DNA of 64,000 bases from Bacillus amyloliquefaciens DSM 7 = ATCC 23350 (GCF_000196735.1 NC_014551.1:686501-750500); one strand, 5' to 3'; counted from the first letter of the stretch, positions 54,087 to 64,000 are shown. Translations and numbers: made by a program. Notes: generated by a model from the letters alone, not told the origin.

Positions 54087-55643
54087 TTACAGCACTTTCG
54101 TCGTCCAAGACTCACAGTTCCATGTTTCCGTCGCGATATCCATGTAGAATTCCGGTTCGTGGGAAATCAGCAGAATAGAGCCTTTGTATTCTTTCAGCGC
54201 GCGTTTCAGCTCTTCTTTCGCATCGACATCCAGGTGGTTTGTCGGCTCGTCAAGCACAAGCAGGTTTGTTTCTGAATTGATCAGTTTGCACAGTCTGACC
54301 TTCGCTTTTTCTCCTCCGCTGAGAACGGAGACGCGGCTTTCAATATGTTTGGTCGTCAGGCCGCATTTGGCGAGGGCGGCGCGGATTTCATATTGGGTAA
54401 AGGAAGGAAATTCGCTCCACACTTCTTCGATACACGTATTGTTATTGGTTTCTTTCACTTCCTGCTCGAAATAGCCCGTGTATTGATGTTCGCCCCGTTC
54501 CACCGTGCCTGAGAGCGGCTGAATTTCACCGAGCAGGCTTTTTAACAGTGTCGTTTTCCCGATGCCGTTTGCGCCGTACAGGGCGATTTTCTGGCCGCGT
54601 TCCATTTTGAGATTGAGCGGGCGTGACAGCGGAGTATCGTAGCCGATGACTAAGTCCTTCGTTTCAAAAATCAGCTTGCCTGACGTTCTCGCAGGCTTAA
54701 AATGGAATTCCGGTTTCGGTTTTTCAGCCGCCAGTTCAATCATATCCATCTTATCAAGCTTTTTCTGGCGGGACATCGCCATGTTTCTCGTGCTGACCCG
54801 CGCTTTGTTTCGGGCGACGAAATCCTTCAGCTCAGCCACTTCCTGCTGCTGTTTTTTATAGGCGGCTTCGAGCTGCTGTTTTTTCACTTCGTATACTTCC
54901 ATGAATTGATGATAGTCACCGACATAACGCGTCAGCTCTTGGTTTTCCACATGATAAATCAAATTGATCACGCTGTTTAAAAACGGAATGTCGTGAGAAA
55001 TTAAGATGAACGCATTTTCATATTCCTGCAAATAGCGTTTCAGCCATTCAATATGCTGCTCATCGAGGTAGTTGGTCGGTTCGTCCAACAGAAGGATTTC
55101 CGGCTTTTCCAAAAGCAGTTTGGCGAGCAGCACTTTCGTCCGCTGTCCTCCGCTTAAGTCAGTGACGTCACGGTCAAGTCCGACATCCTGCAAGCCGAGG
55201 CCCCGGGCGATTTCTTCGACTTTGCTGTCAATCACGTAGAAATCATTATTCGTCAGGGCATCCTGAATGACACCGACACCTTCCAGCAGCTGCTCAAGCT
55301 CGTCAGGGTCCGCTTCGCCCATTTTGTTATAAATCTCATTCATTTCTTCTTCCATCGCAAATAAGTAATGGAACGCATCCTTCAGCACATCGCGGATCGT
55401 TTTCCCTTTTTCAAGCACGGTATGCTGATCGAGATAGCCGACGCGCACGTTTTTCGCCCACTCAACTTTTCCCTCATCAGGCTCAAGCTTTCCGGTAATA
55501 ATATTCATAAACGTTGATTTACCTTCGCCGTTTGCTCCGATTAAGCCGACGTGCTCCCCTTTTAAAAGACGGAACGATACATTGTTAAAAAGCGCACGGT
55601 CACCGAAGCCGTGGCTTAAATCTTTTACGGATAAAATACTCAT
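54087..55643 (-). CDS. yfmM: ABC-F ATPase YfmM
   Basis: 518 residues, two ABC domains in one chain without membrane helices. Walker A sites are GANGEGKSTFMNI (~35) and GANGIGKTTLLKS (~355); signatures are LSGGQRTKVLLAKLL and LSGGEKAKVRLCKL; Walker B ends LDEPTNYLDE and LDEPTNHLD. The linker between them is long and charged (KKQQLEAAYKKQQQEVAEL). It belongs to the ribosome-associated ABC-F group. Starts at 55646 and 55643 are tandem ATGs behind AGAGGTG; the second has proper spacing and gives the known length. Confidence 0.94.
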   Translation of the reverse strand: MSILSVKDLSHGFGDRALFNNVSFRLLKGEHVGLIGANGEGKSTFMNIITGKLEPDEGKVEWAKNVRVGYLDQHTVLEKGKTIRDVLKDAFHYLFAMEEEMNEIYNKMGEADPDELEQLLEGVGVIQDALTNNDFYVIDSKVEEIARGLGLQDVGLDRDVTDLSGGQRTKVLLAKLLLEKPEILLLDEPTNYLDEQHIEWLKRYLQEYENAFILISHDIPFLNSVINLIYHVENQELTRYVGDYHQFMEVYEVKKQQLEAAYKKQQQEVAELKDFVARNKARVSTRNMAMSRQKKLDKMDMIELAAEKPKPEFHFKPARTSGKLIFETKDLVIGYDTPLSRPLNLKMERGQKIALYGANGIGKTTLLKSLLGEIQPLSGTVERGEHQYTGYFEQEVKETNNNTCIEEVWSEFPSFTQYEIRAALAKCGLTTKHIESRVSVLSGGEKAKVRLCKLINSETNLLVLDEPTNHLDVDAKEELKRALKEYKGSILLISHEPEFYMDIATETWNCESWTTKVL

Positions 55644-55813
55644 CATTACACCTCTATCGTTATCAGACACGCTGTTTCGTCATGTGTCTTTCTCATTTAT
55701 GATTATAAAGGAGGAGACCGTTTGTTAAAAGGCTTGGAAGGAAAAAGAAAATTGCGTTTGGCGCGTGCATTTGAGATACTATGGAGTAGATTTTAAGAAT
55801 TGAGGAGAACGAC

Positions 55814-56944
55814 ATGACCCAAACATGGCCATTTTTACAGCATACACAACCATTTATCGCCGAAAACTGGGAGGCGTCAGGCTTTCAGGAGCCGACCGTC
55901 ATTCAGGAAAAAGCCGCTCAGGTGATCATGGAAGGAAAAGACGTCATCGCCGAATCCCCGACGGGAACGGGAAAAACATTGGCGTACACGCTTCCGGTTT
56001 TGGAGCGGATCAACCCGGAGCAAAAACATCCGCAAGTGATTATTTTAGCGCCGTCCCGCGAGCTTGTGATGCAGATTTTCCAAGTGATCCAAGATTGGAA
56101 AAAAGGCTCTGATCTTCGCGCTTTGTCTTTGATCGGCGGAGCAAACGTGAAAAAGCAGGTGGAAAAGCTCAAAAATAAACCGCATATCATTGCAGGCACA
56201 CCGGGAAGGGTGCTTGAATTGATTCAGGCGAAAAAACTCAAAATGCATGAAGTCAAGACGATCGTTCTTGACGAAGCTGATCAGCTTGTGACAAAGGAAC
56301 ACCGCGAAACGATGAAAAAAATCATTAAAACGACGCTGAGAGACCGCCAGCTTTTAAGCTTTTCAGCTACGCTGCAGCCGGAGACAGAAGAGGTGCTGAA
56401 TGAGATCGCACACGAGCCGGCCGTTTTGAAAGTGAAGCGGAATACGGAGGAAAAGGCGCGGGTCACGCATCAATACCTCGTCTGCGATCAGCGGGATAAA
56501 GTGAAGCTGTTGCAAAAGCTGTCACGGCTGAACGGCATGCAGGCGCTCGTATTCGTCAGAGATATCGGGAATTTAAGCGTCTATGCGGAAAAACTTGCGT
56601 ATCACCATGTGGATCTCGGCATTCTGCACGGGGAAGCGAAAAAAATGGAGCGGGCAAACATATTATCAGCGTTTGAACGGGGAGAATTTCCGCTGCTTCT
56701 GGCGACTGACATTGCGGCGCGCGGACTTGATATCGATGATCTTCCGTATGTCATTCACGCAGACATACCGAATGAAGACGGGTATATCCACAGATCGGGC
56801 CGGACGGGGCGTGCCGGTAAAGAAGGAACCGTACTCAGCCTTGTCACACCGATGGAAGAATCCAAACTGAAAAAAATGGCCAAGTCACTCGGAATTGAGC
56901 TGAAAGAGGCTGTCTATTCAGGCGGAAGACTATCTGAGAAATAA
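55814..56944 (+). CDS. yfmL: DEAD-box RNA helicase YfmL
   Basis: 376 residues, nearly only the helicase core. Motifs in order: Q motif region GFQEPTVIQEKAAQ, motif I AESPTGTGKT (~47-56), Ia APSRELVMQ, Ib TPGRVLEL, II DEADQ (not the usual DEAD plus x), III SAT, IV-V TDIAARGLDID, VI HRSGRTGRAG. There is almost no C-terminal extension. B. subtilis YfmL acts in 50S ribosome assembly and growth in the cold. The ATG at 55814 follows GAGGAG. It is convergent with yfmJ. Confidence 0.95.
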   Translation: MTQTWPFLQHTQPFIAENWEASGFQEPTVIQEKAAQVIMEGKDVIAESPTGTGKTLAYTLPVLERINPEQKHPQVIILAPSRELVMQIFQVIQDWKKGSDLRALSLIGGANVKKQVEKLKNKPHIIAGTPGRVLELIQAKKLKMHEVKTIVLDEADQLVTKEHRETMKKIIKTTLRDRQLLSFSATLQPETEEVLNEIAHEPAVLKVKRNTEEKARVTHQYLVCDQRDKVKLLQKLSRLNGMQALVFVRDIGNLSVYAEKLAYHHVDLGILHGEAKKMERANILSAFERGEFPLLLATDIAARGLDIDDLPYVIHADIPNEDGYIHRSGRTGRAGKEGTVLSLVTPMEESKLKKMAKSLGIELKEAVYSGGRLSEK

Positions 56945-56945
56945 G

Positions 56946-56977
56946 AAACGGAGGGCGAAAAAGCCCTCCGTTTTTTG
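56946..56977. terminator. Terminator between yfmL and yfmJ
   Basis: AACGGAGGGC pairs with GCCCTCCGTT over 6 bases, followed by six T; it also serves as the end of yfmJ. Confidence 0.9.
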
Positions 56978-56979
56978 AT

Positions 56980-57986
56980 TTATACTTTGATGATCTGTTT
57001 GCCTTTATTTTCTCCTTTAAACAGGCCGAGGAACGCGTCAGGAATATTGCTGAATCCTTCCGTAATCGTTTCTTCATAATGAAGCTTTCCGTCCTTCAGC
57101 CATTCGGCTAATTGTTTCGCGCCTTCAGAAAAGCGGTCAGAATAATCACTGACGATGAATCCCTGCATCAGCGCTTTTGTTTTGATCAGCTTCGTCTGTA
57201 CGCGGGGGCCCATGTCTTCCTCTTCACTTTCGGTATTGTATGAAGAGATCGCTCCGCATACCGGAATGCGGGCGAATTCATTCAGCAGGTTCATCACCGC
57301 ATCTGAAATCGGTCCGCCGACATTGTCAAAATAGACATCGATGCCGTCAGGACATGCATGTTCAAGCGCTTTTTGAATATCATCTGCCGTTTTGTAGTTA
57401 ATGGCTTCATCAAATTGAAGCTCCTCTTTCAGATACGCGATTTTTTCGTCAGATCCGGCAATACCGACAACACGCGCGCCTTTGATTTTAGCAATCTGTC
57501 CGACTGTTGAGCCGACGGCGCCGCAGCTCCTGAAACGACGACGGTTTCGCCTTTTTTCGGACGGCCGATATCAAGCAGCCCGAAGTAAGCGGTCAGTCCG
57601 GTCATCCCTAAAATGCCGAGATAGGCCTGGGCGGGTGCGATATCCGTATCCAATTTTCGGAGGGCGGACTCATTGACGGCTGAATATTCCTGCCACGCGA
57701 GATTCCCGATCACAACATCGCCTTTTCTCAGCTTATTTCCGTCTGTCAGAACTTCGGCAATAACTCCGCCTGTTATGGCTTCATCTAAAGCGAACGGCTC
57801 GACATATGATTTTGTATCCTGCATCCGTCCGCGCATGTACGGATCAACGGAAACATAACTCGTTTTTACAAGCACTTCGCCGTCTTTCGGTTCGGGAACG
57901 GCAATCGTTTCAAAGCGGAAATCGTCATGGACGGGAACGCCTTGGGGGCGTCTTGCCAATTGAATCTGCTGCTGATTTTTCGTCAT
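56980..57986 (-). pseudogene. yfmJ: NADP-dependent oxidoreductase YfmJ, split by a one-base frameshift
   Basis: Medium-chain zinc-independent alcohol dehydrogenase/quinone reductase type, expected ~335 residues. The first part from ATG 57986 (behind AAGGAGGA) reads MTKNQQQIQLARRPQGVPVH and continues normally to GETVVVSGAA. It then goes out of frame at about 57521, where GCGGCGCC stands for an expected GCGGGCGCC; restoring one G gives GAVGSTVGQIAKIKGARVVG and an open frame to 56980, including MNLLNEFARIPVCGAISSYN. The lesion hits the NADP-binding Gly-rich loop, so the split product would be inactive. No other damage is seen, so a sequencing error is quite possible. Confidence 0.88.
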
Positions 57987-58071
57987 ACTTAAATCCTCCT
58001 TCAACATGAGTGTTTGTTCCAAATGTAACACGAACCATTTCCGACTACAAAATCAAACCGTCAGCCGGCAT

Positions 58072-58102
58072 AAAAAAAGAAGGGCTGGGGCCCTTCTTTC
58101 TT
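58072..58102 (-). terminator. Terminator of yfmB
   Basis: AAGAAGGGC pairs with GCCCTTCTT; on the minus strand a run of seven T follows. Confidence 0.8.
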
Positions 58103-58114
58103 CATAAGCGTCAT

Positions 58115-58456
58115 TTAAAAGAATAACCGATATATGTCGGTGTTTTTCTCATGTTCCAAATATTCATAGGCATTCGTTTTAGAAGAATGAAGCATGTCGG
58201 CGGTGATCACAGGCCGAAGCGCGGTCAGATAAGAACCGAGCGTATTCTCAATTTCTTTCGGCAGAACGGATTCTATATCACCGATATTTATAATAATAGA
58301 GAAAACGAAATCGATATTAATATGAAAGGTATTTTCAGCAAAGACCGTAAGCTCTTTTATTCCGTCCGGGCAGCGGGTATGCCGGCGGAATACCTGCTTC
58401 ACTAAATCACTGACAACCCAAGCGTTAAATTGCTGTTCCGGTGAAAAATAATGAAT
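58115..58456 (-). CDS. yfmB: YfmB, unknown function, apparent ATT start
   Basis: About 113 residues, reading [20 protein letters not shown] at the N-terminus, then [19 protein letters not shown]; it matches B. subtilis YfmB as I recall it. The strong ribosome site GGGAGGTGG is followed 6 bases later by ATT (58456) exactly where the homologue has its start codon. Alternatives are GTG 58465, which lies inside the ribosome site, and ATG 58486, which has none. Either translation starts at ATT (rare, as in infC) or the start has been lost. It is divergent from yflT. Confidence 0.65.
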   Translation of the reverse strand: MHYFSPEQQFNAWVVSDLVKQVFRRHTRCPDGIKELTVFAENTFHINIDFVFSIIINIGDIESVLPKEIENTLGSYLTALRPVITADMLHSSKTNAYEYLEHEKNTDIYRLFF

Positions 58457-58594
58457 AGGAACCACCTCCCTGCTTGATCGGCTCATAAAGGTTTTTATTT
58501 TTCTGATAAAAGTGGCTCCTCCTACTGTAACATGTCCCGGAAGAAAATATCCACTGACAATCTTCCTGATTTTTCACGGAACTCTCTTTCTTTT

Positions 58595-58619
58595 GTTTGA
58601 TACTCGATGAAGCGGGTAA
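58595..58619 (+). promoter_or_regulatory. Sigma-B promoter of yflT
   Basis: GTTTGA (58595-58600), 13 bases, GGGTAA (58614-58619), near-consensus sigma-B, 37 bases before the yflT start codon. B. subtilis yflT is a known sigma-B gene. Confidence 0.85.
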
Positions 58620-58656
58620 ACATCCAATATACAAAAACAAAAGGGAGGACTTATCA

Positions 58657-59004
58657 ATGAAACCAGTAGTAAGAGAATATACAAATGATCAAAAACTGAT
58701 GCAGGACGTAAAAGAGCTTCAGCAATTGGGTGTCGCAAAAGAAGACGTATATGTGCTTTCTCATGATGACGACAGAACGGATCGCCTGGCCGACAATACG
58801 GATGTCAATACCATCGGAGCGAAAGAAACGGGCATTAAACACGCGGTCGGCAATATGTTTAATAAAAAAGGCGACGAGCTCCGCAACAAAATTCACGAAA
58901 TCGGCTTTTCAGAGGAGGAAGCATCACAATTTGAAAAGCGCTTAGATGAAGGAAAAGTTCTTCTGTTTGTCACAGATAACGAAAAAGTAAAATCATGGGC
59001 GTAA
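58657..59004 (+). CDS. yflT: General stress protein YflT (17M-like)
   Basis: 115 residues, heat- and stress-induced under sigma-B. The sequence KPVVREYTNDQKLMQDVKEL is followed by EDVYVLSHDDDRTDRLADNT, the pattern of the general stress protein 17M family, and FSEEEASQFEKRLDEGKVLL at the end. No enzymatic motif is seen. ATG 58657 follows AAAGGGAGG. The biochemical role is unknown. It is followed by a strong terminator before pel. Confidence 0.92.
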   Translation: MKPVVREYTNDQKLMQDVKELQQLGVAKEDVYVLSHDDDRTDRLADNTDVNTIGAKETGIKHAVGNMFNKKGDELRNKIHEIGFSEEEASQFEKRLDEGKVLLFVTDNEKVKSWA

Positions 59005-59009
59005 GCTGA

Positions 59010-59048
59010 ACAGATCCCAAGGGGTTTTCGGTCCCTTGGGATTTTTTT
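59010..59048 (+). terminator. Terminator of yflT
   Basis: ATCCCAAGGG pairs with CCCTTGGGAT over a 9-base loop, followed by seven T. Confidence 0.9.
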
Positions 59049-59166
59049 GCGGGTTCCGCAATAAAACCGAAAGACACTTTCAGTACATTTGCGGTGCTGT
59101 TTCTCAACTGATTTGATACAATTTGATTGCAATAAATTGGAATGTAAATCAGGAGGAGCACAATTC

Positions 59167-60432
59167 ATGAAAAAAATGCTATTTATGCTGGCGGTTTGTT
59201 TATGTATGATCCCAGCGGGTGTCCATGCCGCTGACCTAGGCCGGCAGACGTTAGGAACAAATGACGGCTGGGGAGCTGCTTCCGGCGGAACAACTGGGGG
59301 AGTGAAAGCCTCTTCATCCAATGTATACACCGTATCAAACAGAAAGCAGCTTGTTTCTGCATTAGGGGGAAGCGCCAACAGCACGCCGAAGATCATTTAC
59401 ATACAAGGCACAATCAATATGAATACAAACGATAACAATAAAACGCTCGGCTTTAATGATTATAAAGATCCCGCATATGATCTAAACGCATATCTGAAGG
59501 CGTACGACCCGGCTAAATGGGGGAAAAAAGCGCCGTCAGGCACCCAGGAAGATGCCAGACAGCGATCCCAAAAAAACCAGAAAGCGCGGGTCGTGATTGA
59601 TATCCCTTCAAATACGACCATCATCGGCTCAGGCTCAAATGCCAAAGTAACAGGCGGAAATTTTAATATTAAGAACGGCGTCGACAATGTCATCATCCGC
59701 AACATTGAATTTCAAGACGCTTATGACTATTTTCCGCAATGGGACCCGACTGACGGGGACAGCGGCAACTGGAACTCGGAATATGACAATATCACCATTA
59801 ACGGGGCGACGCACATATGGATCGATCATTGCACCTTTAATGACGGATCGAATCCAGACAGCGGTTTTCCCTACTATTACGGGAGAAAATATCAGCACCA
59901 TGACGGCCAGACGGATATGGCCAACGGGGCGAATTATGTGACATTATCCTATAATAAATATAATGACCATGACAAAGGCTCCGTCATCGGAAACAGTGAC
60001 AGCAAGACGTCAGATGAAGGAAAACTGAAGGTGACCATTCACCATAACTATTACCAGAACATCGTCCAGCGCGCACCGCGGGTCCGGTACGGGCAGGTTC
60101 ACATTTATAATAATTTTTACGCAGGCTCGAAAAGCGCCGCATACCCGTTCAGCTATGCATGGGGAGCGGGGCATGCGTCAAAAATATATGCCCAGAATAA
60201 TGTCTTTGAAGTGCCGGGACTGGCTGCTGATAAGGTCATCAGCGTTTTCAGCGGCGGTAAAGCGCTTCATGAAGACGGCACGCTTTTAAACGGCGCCGCC
60301 ATTAACGCGTCAGCCGCCAACGGATTAAGTCAGTCCGTCGGCTGGACACCGTCATTGCACGGCTCCATCGGCTCATCAGCAAATGTAAAATCTGATGTTA
60401 TATCTAATGCCGGTGCGGGAATATTAAAATAA
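59167..60432 (+). CDS. pel: Secreted pectate lyase (PL1)
   Basis: 421 residues including a signal peptide (MKKMLFMLAVCLCMIPAGVHA, cut before ADLG). It cleaves polygalacturonate by beta-elimination with calcium outside the cell. The parallel beta-helix shows NIEFQDAYDYFPQWDPTDG (calcium-binding Asp), HIWIDHCTFNDG and the catalytic Arg in QRAPRVRYGQVHIYNN. It is close to B. subtilis Pel in sequence and length. ATG 59167 follows AGGAGGAG. It fits a plant-associated life, although the large pectin-use cluster found in B. subtilis between yesK and yetF is missing here. Confidence 0.96.
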   Translation: MKKMLFMLAVCLCMIPAGVHAADLGRQTLGTNDGWGAASGGTTGGVKASSSNVYTVSNRKQLVSALGGSANSTPKIIYIQGTINMNTNDNNKTLGFNDYKDPAYDLNAYLKAYDPAKWGKKAPSGTQEDARQRSQKNQKARVVIDIPSNTTIIGSGSNAKVTGGNFNIKNGVDNVIIRNIEFQDAYDYFPQWDPTDGDSGNWNSEYDNITINGATHIWIDHCTFNDGSNPDSGFPYYYGRKYQHHDGQTDMANGANYVTLSYNKYNDHDKGSVIGNSDSKTSDEGKLKVTIHHNYYQNIVQRAPRVRYGQVHIYNNFYAGSKSAAYPFSYAWGAGHASKIYAQNNVFEVPGLAADKVISVFSGGKALHEDGTLLNGAAINASAANGLSQSVGWTPSLHGSIGSSANVKSDVISNAGAGILK

Positions 60433-60438
60433 GAAACG

Positions 60439-60473
60439 AGAAACACAAAGGAAAATATTTCTTTGTGTTTTTT
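60439..60473 (+). terminator. Terminator of pel
   Basis: AAACACAAAG pairs with CTTTGTGTTT over a 10-base loop, followed by T. Confidence 0.85.
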
Positions 60474-60556
60474 AATTAACAAAAACATTTATTAACTTAG
60501 TTAAGTAGTAAAATGGGATAGGGGATGGAAGATAACAAAATAGGAGGAGACCTGTA

Positions 60557-61993
60557 ATGGCTTCAGAAAAAGACGCAAAAAAACAGCAGGCGGTAAAAAT
60601 CATTCCATTGCTTATTACTGTTGCTGTGGGATTAATCATTTGGTTTATTCCCGCGCCGTCCGGACTTGAACCTAAAGCATGGCATTTGTTCGCTATTTTT
60701 GTCGCAACAATTATCGGCTTTATCTCCAAGCCCTTGCCAATGGGCGCAATTGCAATTTTTGCATTGGCAGTCACCGCGTTAACGGGAACGCTGTCTATTG
60801 AAGATACGTTAAGCGGATTTGGAAACAAGACAATCTGGCTGATTGTCATCGCCTTTTTTATTTCCCGGGGGTTTATCAAAACCGGGCTCGGCGCCAGAAT
60901 TTCTTACGTATTCGTACAACGGTTCGGGAAGAAAACACTCGGCCTTTCTTATTCACTGCTTTTCAGTGATTTAATTTTATCTCCTGCCATTCCGAGCAAC
61001 ACGGCACGGGCGGGCGGCATTATTTTTCCTATTATCAGATCATTATCCGAAACATTCGGATCAACGCCGGCAGACGGAACAGAGCGGAAAATCGGCGCTT
61101 TCTTATTAAAGACCGGTTTTCAAGGAAACTTGATTACGTCTGCGATGTTTTTGACGGCAATGGCGGCGAATCCGCTGATCGCCAAGCTGGCCCATGATGT
61201 CGCAGGGGTGGACATCACATGGACAAGCTGGGCAATCGCGGCCATTGTACCGGGATTGGCGAGCTTAATCATTACGCCGCTCGTCATTTATAAGCTGTAT
61301 CCGCCGGAAATTAAAGAAACACCGGACGCGGCTAAAATCGCAACGGAAAAATTGAAAGAAATGGGTCCGTTTAAAAAATCCGAACTCTCCATGGTCATCG
61401 TCTTTTTATTGGTGCTTGCGCTGTGGATTTTCGGAGGAAGTTTAAATATCGACGCAACAACAACGGCTTTGATCGGATTATCCGTTTTGCTTTTGTCACA
61501 GGTATTAACATGGGAGGACATCAAAAAGGAACAAGGTGCATGGGATACGCTGACTTGGTTCGCGGCGCTTGTTATGCTGGCGAATTTCCTGAATGAACTC
61601 GGTATGGTATCTTGGTTCAGCAATATGATGAAATCTTCTGTTTCCGGTTTTTCATGGATTGTGGCATTTATGATTTTAATTGTCGTATATTATTACACTC
61701 ATTATTTCTTTGCGAGCGCAACCGCGCATATCAGCGCCATGTACGCGGCATTTCTCGCCGTAATCGTGGCAGCGGGCGCGCCGCCGCTATTGGCAGCGCT
61801 CAGCCTGGCGTTTTTCAGCAACCTCTTCGGTTCGACGACGCATTACGGCTCAGGAGCGGCTCCGGTCTTTTTCGGAGCAGGCTATATATCGCAAAGCAAA
61901 TGGTGGTCCATCGGCTTTATCCTGTCGATCGTCCATATTGTGACATGGCTTGTCATCGGTGGATTATGGTGGAAAGTTTTAGGTTTATGGTAG
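60557..61993 (+). CDS. yflS: Dicarboxylate (2-oxoglutarate/malate) transporter YflS
   Basis: 478 residues, a DASS/CitT-family membrane transporter with about 12-14 helices. Family stretches are KPLPMGAIAIFALAVTALTG in the first part, SPAIPSNTARAGGIIFPIIRS (the SNT substrate motif) and the second repeat half FGSTTHYGSGAAPVFFGAGY with another Thr/Ser-rich loop. AGGAGGAGA precedes the ATG. It likely takes up malate or a related dicarboxylate. In B. subtilis citrate genes follow; here the collagen-like genes do. Confidence 0.9.
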   Translation: MASEKDAKKQQAVKIIPLLITVAVGLIIWFIPAPSGLEPKAWHLFAIFVATIIGFISKPLPMGAIAIFALAVTALTGTLSIEDTLSGFGNKTIWLIVIAFFISRGFIKTGLGARISYVFVQRFGKKTLGLSYSLLFSDLILSPAIPSNTARAGGIIFPIIRSLSETFGSTPADGTERKIGAFLLKTGFQGNLITSAMFLTAMAANPLIAKLAHDVAGVDITWTSWAIAAIVPGLASLIITPLVIYKLYPPEIKETPDAAKIATEKLKEMGPFKKSELSMVIVFLLVLALWIFGGSLNIDATTTALIGLSVLLLSQVLTWEDIKKEQGAWDTLTWFAALVMLANFLNELGMVSWFSNMMKSSVSGFSWIVAFMILIVVYYYTHYFFASATAHISAMYAAFLAVIVAAGAPPLLAALSLAFFSNLFGSTTHYGSGAAPVFFGAGYISQSKWWSIGFILSIVHIVTWLVIGGLWWKVLGLW

Positions 61994-61997
61994 AAGA

Positions 61998-62030
61998 AAA
62001 AGGCAGACTCAGGTCTGCCTTTTTTTTGTT
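61998..62030 (+). terminator. Terminator of yflS
   Basis: AAAGGCAGAC pairs with GTCTGCCTTT over 4 bases, followed by eight T. Confidence 0.9.
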
Positions 62031-62099
62031 TCTATAAGGGATGGGAAGGCCCAGCACATGATGGCTTCAGTTGGAATACAATATTGCCGGGGTGATAAT

Positions 62100-62798
62100 A
62101 TGAGCAGCAGCCGTAATCAATACATGATATTGAAACAGAAGCCTTACAAATATATGAGCAGACATATGAAACGCTGGTATGAACAGTTACTATGTGATAA
62201 TGAACAGCCGGAAATAGTGACGAAAAAACAGTTTCCGTCTTTAGATGAAAATCGATCCGCCTTGTGCGCACCCCAGCTGCGAGGCCCTGAAGGCAAAAGA
62301 GGCCCCGCCGGCTCCCGAGGTCCGCAAGGGGAGGCAGGTCCGCCCGGTCCTCCGGGTCCTGAGGGACCGCCGGGAGCGGTTCCGGTTGTCGCTTTTCAAA
62401 ATAATACAGAACAAATGACGATTCCGTTAGAAGGAACACCGATAAACGTGTTAAGCACTGTGATAGATGCGCCGACGGATCAATTTGTAAAAACGGATGC
62501 CGTCATACAAGTAAATGTGGAACTGGATCCGCTCGCGTCTAATTTCTCACTGGTCTTAGCTGTCGATCTGCAAAGAAATGGGGTATCTATTCAAACACAG
62601 AGACAAGAGCGGAACCTCTTTTCTTCAGGCGGGCAAATCATAGGAATTCCTTTTACGTACATCGACGAAATGGCAGCGGGAGAAACAGCCGCGTACCAGC
62701 TCTTTTTATCCGTGCTTTCTTCGAATTATGTAACACAAGTGACAGCGGAAAACGGCTCCCTTATCGCGACGGGATTCCCCGTTCAAGGATCGGACTAA
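62100..62798 (+). CDS. Short collagen-like protein
   Basis: 232 residues in three parts: a basic N-terminus with no signal peptide (MSSSRNQYMILKQKPYKYMS, ~1-60), 11 Gly-X-Y triplets at residues ~62-94 (GPEGKRGPAGSRGPQGEAG, then GPPGPPGPEGPPG), and a ~135-residue beta-rich head (VPVVAFQNNTEQMTIPL ... LFLSVLSSNYVTQVTAENG). Short collagen stalks with a trimeric head are typical of spore-surface filaments. ATG 62100 follows GGGGTGAT. A weak sigma-K-like match (AC-N17-AATACAATA, 62056-62083) lies close upstream. Function is unknown; spore surface is an inference. Confidence 0.8.
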   Translation: MSSSRNQYMILKQKPYKYMSRHMKRWYEQLLCDNEQPEIVTKKQFPSLDENRSALCAPQLRGPEGKRGPAGSRGPQGEAGPPGPPGPEGPPGAVPVVAFQNNTEQMTIPLEGTPINVLSTVIDAPTDQFVKTDAVIQVNVELDPLASNFSLVLAVDLQRNGVSIQTQRQERNLFSSGGQIIGIPFTYIDEMAAGETAAYQLFLSVLSSNYVTQVTAENGSLIATGFPVQGSD

Positions 62799-62825
62799 GG
62801 TGATGAAAAGAAATCACCTTTTTTA
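62797..62825 (+). terminator. Terminator of the short collagen-like gene
   Basis: AAGGTGAT pairs with ATCACCTT over a purine-rich loop, followed by T. Confidence 0.75.
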
Positions 62826-62909
62826 TTTAGGTTGTCAAAAGAGAGCCCGTATTAATATGCTGTCTTAAAAAGTAAGGCTGTCTACTGGAAGGAGAGGGAA
62901 AAAGATTGA

Positions 62910-64000
<1,091 letters not shown>

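Noticed and set aside
62056..62083. Sigma-K-like promoter for the short collagen-like gene
   Set aside because: The -10 (AATACAATA) deviates, and the start point would leave almost no room for the ribosome site; mentioned only as a weak match.

Overview
The window comes from a chromosome of the Bacillus subtilis group, most likely the B. velezensis/B. amyloliquefaciens branch. Many proteins match B. subtilis 168 products nearly residue for residue as I remember them (GatCAB, DgkB, YfmM, YfmP), and gene order follows the 168 stretch opuE-gatCAB-swrC-dgkB-rlmCD ... yeeF-yeeI-yeeK-cotJ-yesJK ... yetF-yetO ... yfn ... yfm ... yflT-pel-yflS, with large blocks missing or replaced. Species and synteny statements rest on memory of those genomes, not on a search.

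Layout. 1-11.8 kb is conserved core: proline uptake (opuE, cut by the left edge), tRNA-dependent amidotransferase (gatCAB), the RND exporter swrC with its TetR neighbour, lipid kinase dgkB and rRNA methylase rlmCD. 11.9-20.0 kb is an accessory, partly AT-rich island. It holds a lone DUF2075 protein with a nuclease-like N-terminus and a helicase-like core, a two-gene ABC exporter, and an LXG polymorphic-toxin locus (yeeF) with two intact and two decayed DUF600 immunity genes. 20.3-24.7 kb carries yeeI, spore-coat genes (yeeK, cotJABC), an aminoglycoside adenylyltransferase and yesJK. 24.8-35.2 kb is the yet region: yetF, Fur-controlled hmoA, an RsbR-type stressosome protein, yezD, the calcium channel yetJ, yetL/yetM, yetN and the self-sufficient P450 cypD.

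35.6-45.3 kb covers lipoteichoic acid synthase ltaSA behind a sigma-M promoter, the sigma-K operon yfnHGFED (CDP-sugar synthesis plus three glycosyltransferases, a spore-surface glycan locus in B. subtilis) and two transporters. 45.6-58.5 kb is the yfm region: aldehyde dehydrogenase plus soluble chemoreceptor behind a sigma-D-like promoter, a sigma-B short-chain dehydrogenase, a TPR glycosyltransferase, ABC-F proteins YfmR and YfmM, YfmP/YfmO, helicase YfmL, a frameshifted yfmJ and yfmB. 58.6-64 kb has sigma-B gene yflT, secreted pectate lyase pel, transporter yflS and two collagen-like genes; the second runs off the right edge with about 70 Gly-X-Thr triplets.

Themes: general and envelope stress (sigma-B at opuE, the SDR and yflT; sigma-M at ltaSA; an RsbR paralogue), spore surface (yeeK, cotJ, yfnHGFED, probably the collagen-like proteins), and competition or defence (SwrC, YeeF with its immunity genes, the DUF2075 protein). 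The best candidates for something undescribed are the solitary DUF2075 gene with a palindrome over its promoter, and the decaying immunity array. Two genes (yeeF, yfmJ) are broken by single-base changes in G runs, which could be real or sequencing errors.
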